From contig JAJTDX010000063.1 of NCBI GenBank assembly GCA_021298235.1, positions 1 to 13,194 of the forward strand: 13,194 bases of DNA, written 5' to 3'. Below, piece after piece: positions 13,152 through 13,194 of the stretch. The stretch is from Cryomorphaceae bacterium (GTDB taxonomy: Bacteria > Bacteroidota > Bacteroidia > Flavobacteriales > Crocinitomicaceae). The notes under the pieces are model-generated. The model had not been told where the DNA came from. It did not search any database and worked only from the letters and a program-made list of their open reading frames with translations. Made by a program: the position numbers and the translations under genes. Each line of letters begins with the position of its first letter. Positions within the stretch are counted from its first letter, which is position 1.

Positions 13152-13194
13152 GAGGGAAGATATGTTTCCCGAATATCAGAATGCCGATCACAAC

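Noticed and set aside
1..13194. Defence island, CRISPR array, phage or transposon
   Set aside because: There are no spaced direct repeats, transposase, integrase, toxin-antitoxin or nuclease genes; gene content is metabolic and envelope-related with even composition.

Overview
The window looks like a chromosomal segment of a Bacteroidota bacterium, probably Flavobacteriales-like. Four things support this: a C-terminal type IX secretion (gliding-motility/CHU_C-type) sorting domain at the left edge; an exported regulatory-domain plus DUF5686-type barrel protein; a coaX - outer-membrane protein - lptC cluster; and repeated Bacteroidota-type -7 promoter boxes (TAnnTTTG) in front of the gene groups. 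The DNA is moderately AT-rich and composition looks even throughout. I see no mobile element, phage, CRISPR array or rRNA. Apart from the left-edge fragment and one hydrolase, every protein gene is on the minus strand.

Layout. 1-386 (+) is the 3' end of a secreted T9SS cargo gene. 387-1242 (-) is a two-gene unit: a gamma-carbonic-anhydrase-like left-handed beta-helix protein, then a group III truncated haemoglobin that overlaps it by 20 bp. A promoter-bearing gap (1243-1367) separates this unit from a divergent alpha/beta hydrolase (1368-2150, +), whose stop codon overlaps that of an AlkD-like DNA glycosylase. 2147-6522 (-) reads as one tight transcription unit in the order kbl (2-amino-3-ketobutyrate CoA ligase), a 96-aa exported protein of unknown function, a SulP anion transporter with a STAS domain, a beta-carbonic anhydrase, and the AlkD-like protein. 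6569-9076 (-) is the large envelope protein. 9202-12051 (-) is an operon of coaX (type III pantothenate kinase), an outer-membrane barrel protein, lptC (LPS-export lipoprotein) and a 74-aa two-TM protein. A tRNA-Phe(GAA) gene (12143-12215, +) is divergent from coaX and ends in a strong hairpin terminator. 12261-13052 (-) is an exported coiled-coil protein of unknown role. The last ~120 bp hold no gene I can call with confidence.

How the genes may work together. The SulP transporter and the beta-CA are separated only by TAAATG, in the same reading frame. They form a clear bicarbonate/CO2-handling pair, a split version of SulP-CA fusions known elsewhere. Together with the gamma-CA-like protein this puts two unrelated carbonic-anhydrase families within about 3 kb. 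The coaX-OMP-lptC cluster mixes CoA synthesis with outer-membrane biogenesis, as in other Bacteroidota. Most of the window is ordinary core genome. The least explained items are the 96-aa protein between kbl and the SulP gene, the same-frame SulP/CA/AlkD arrangement with a TTG start, the coaX promoter placed so close to its ATG that the mRNA may be leaderless, and the coiled-coil exported protein.
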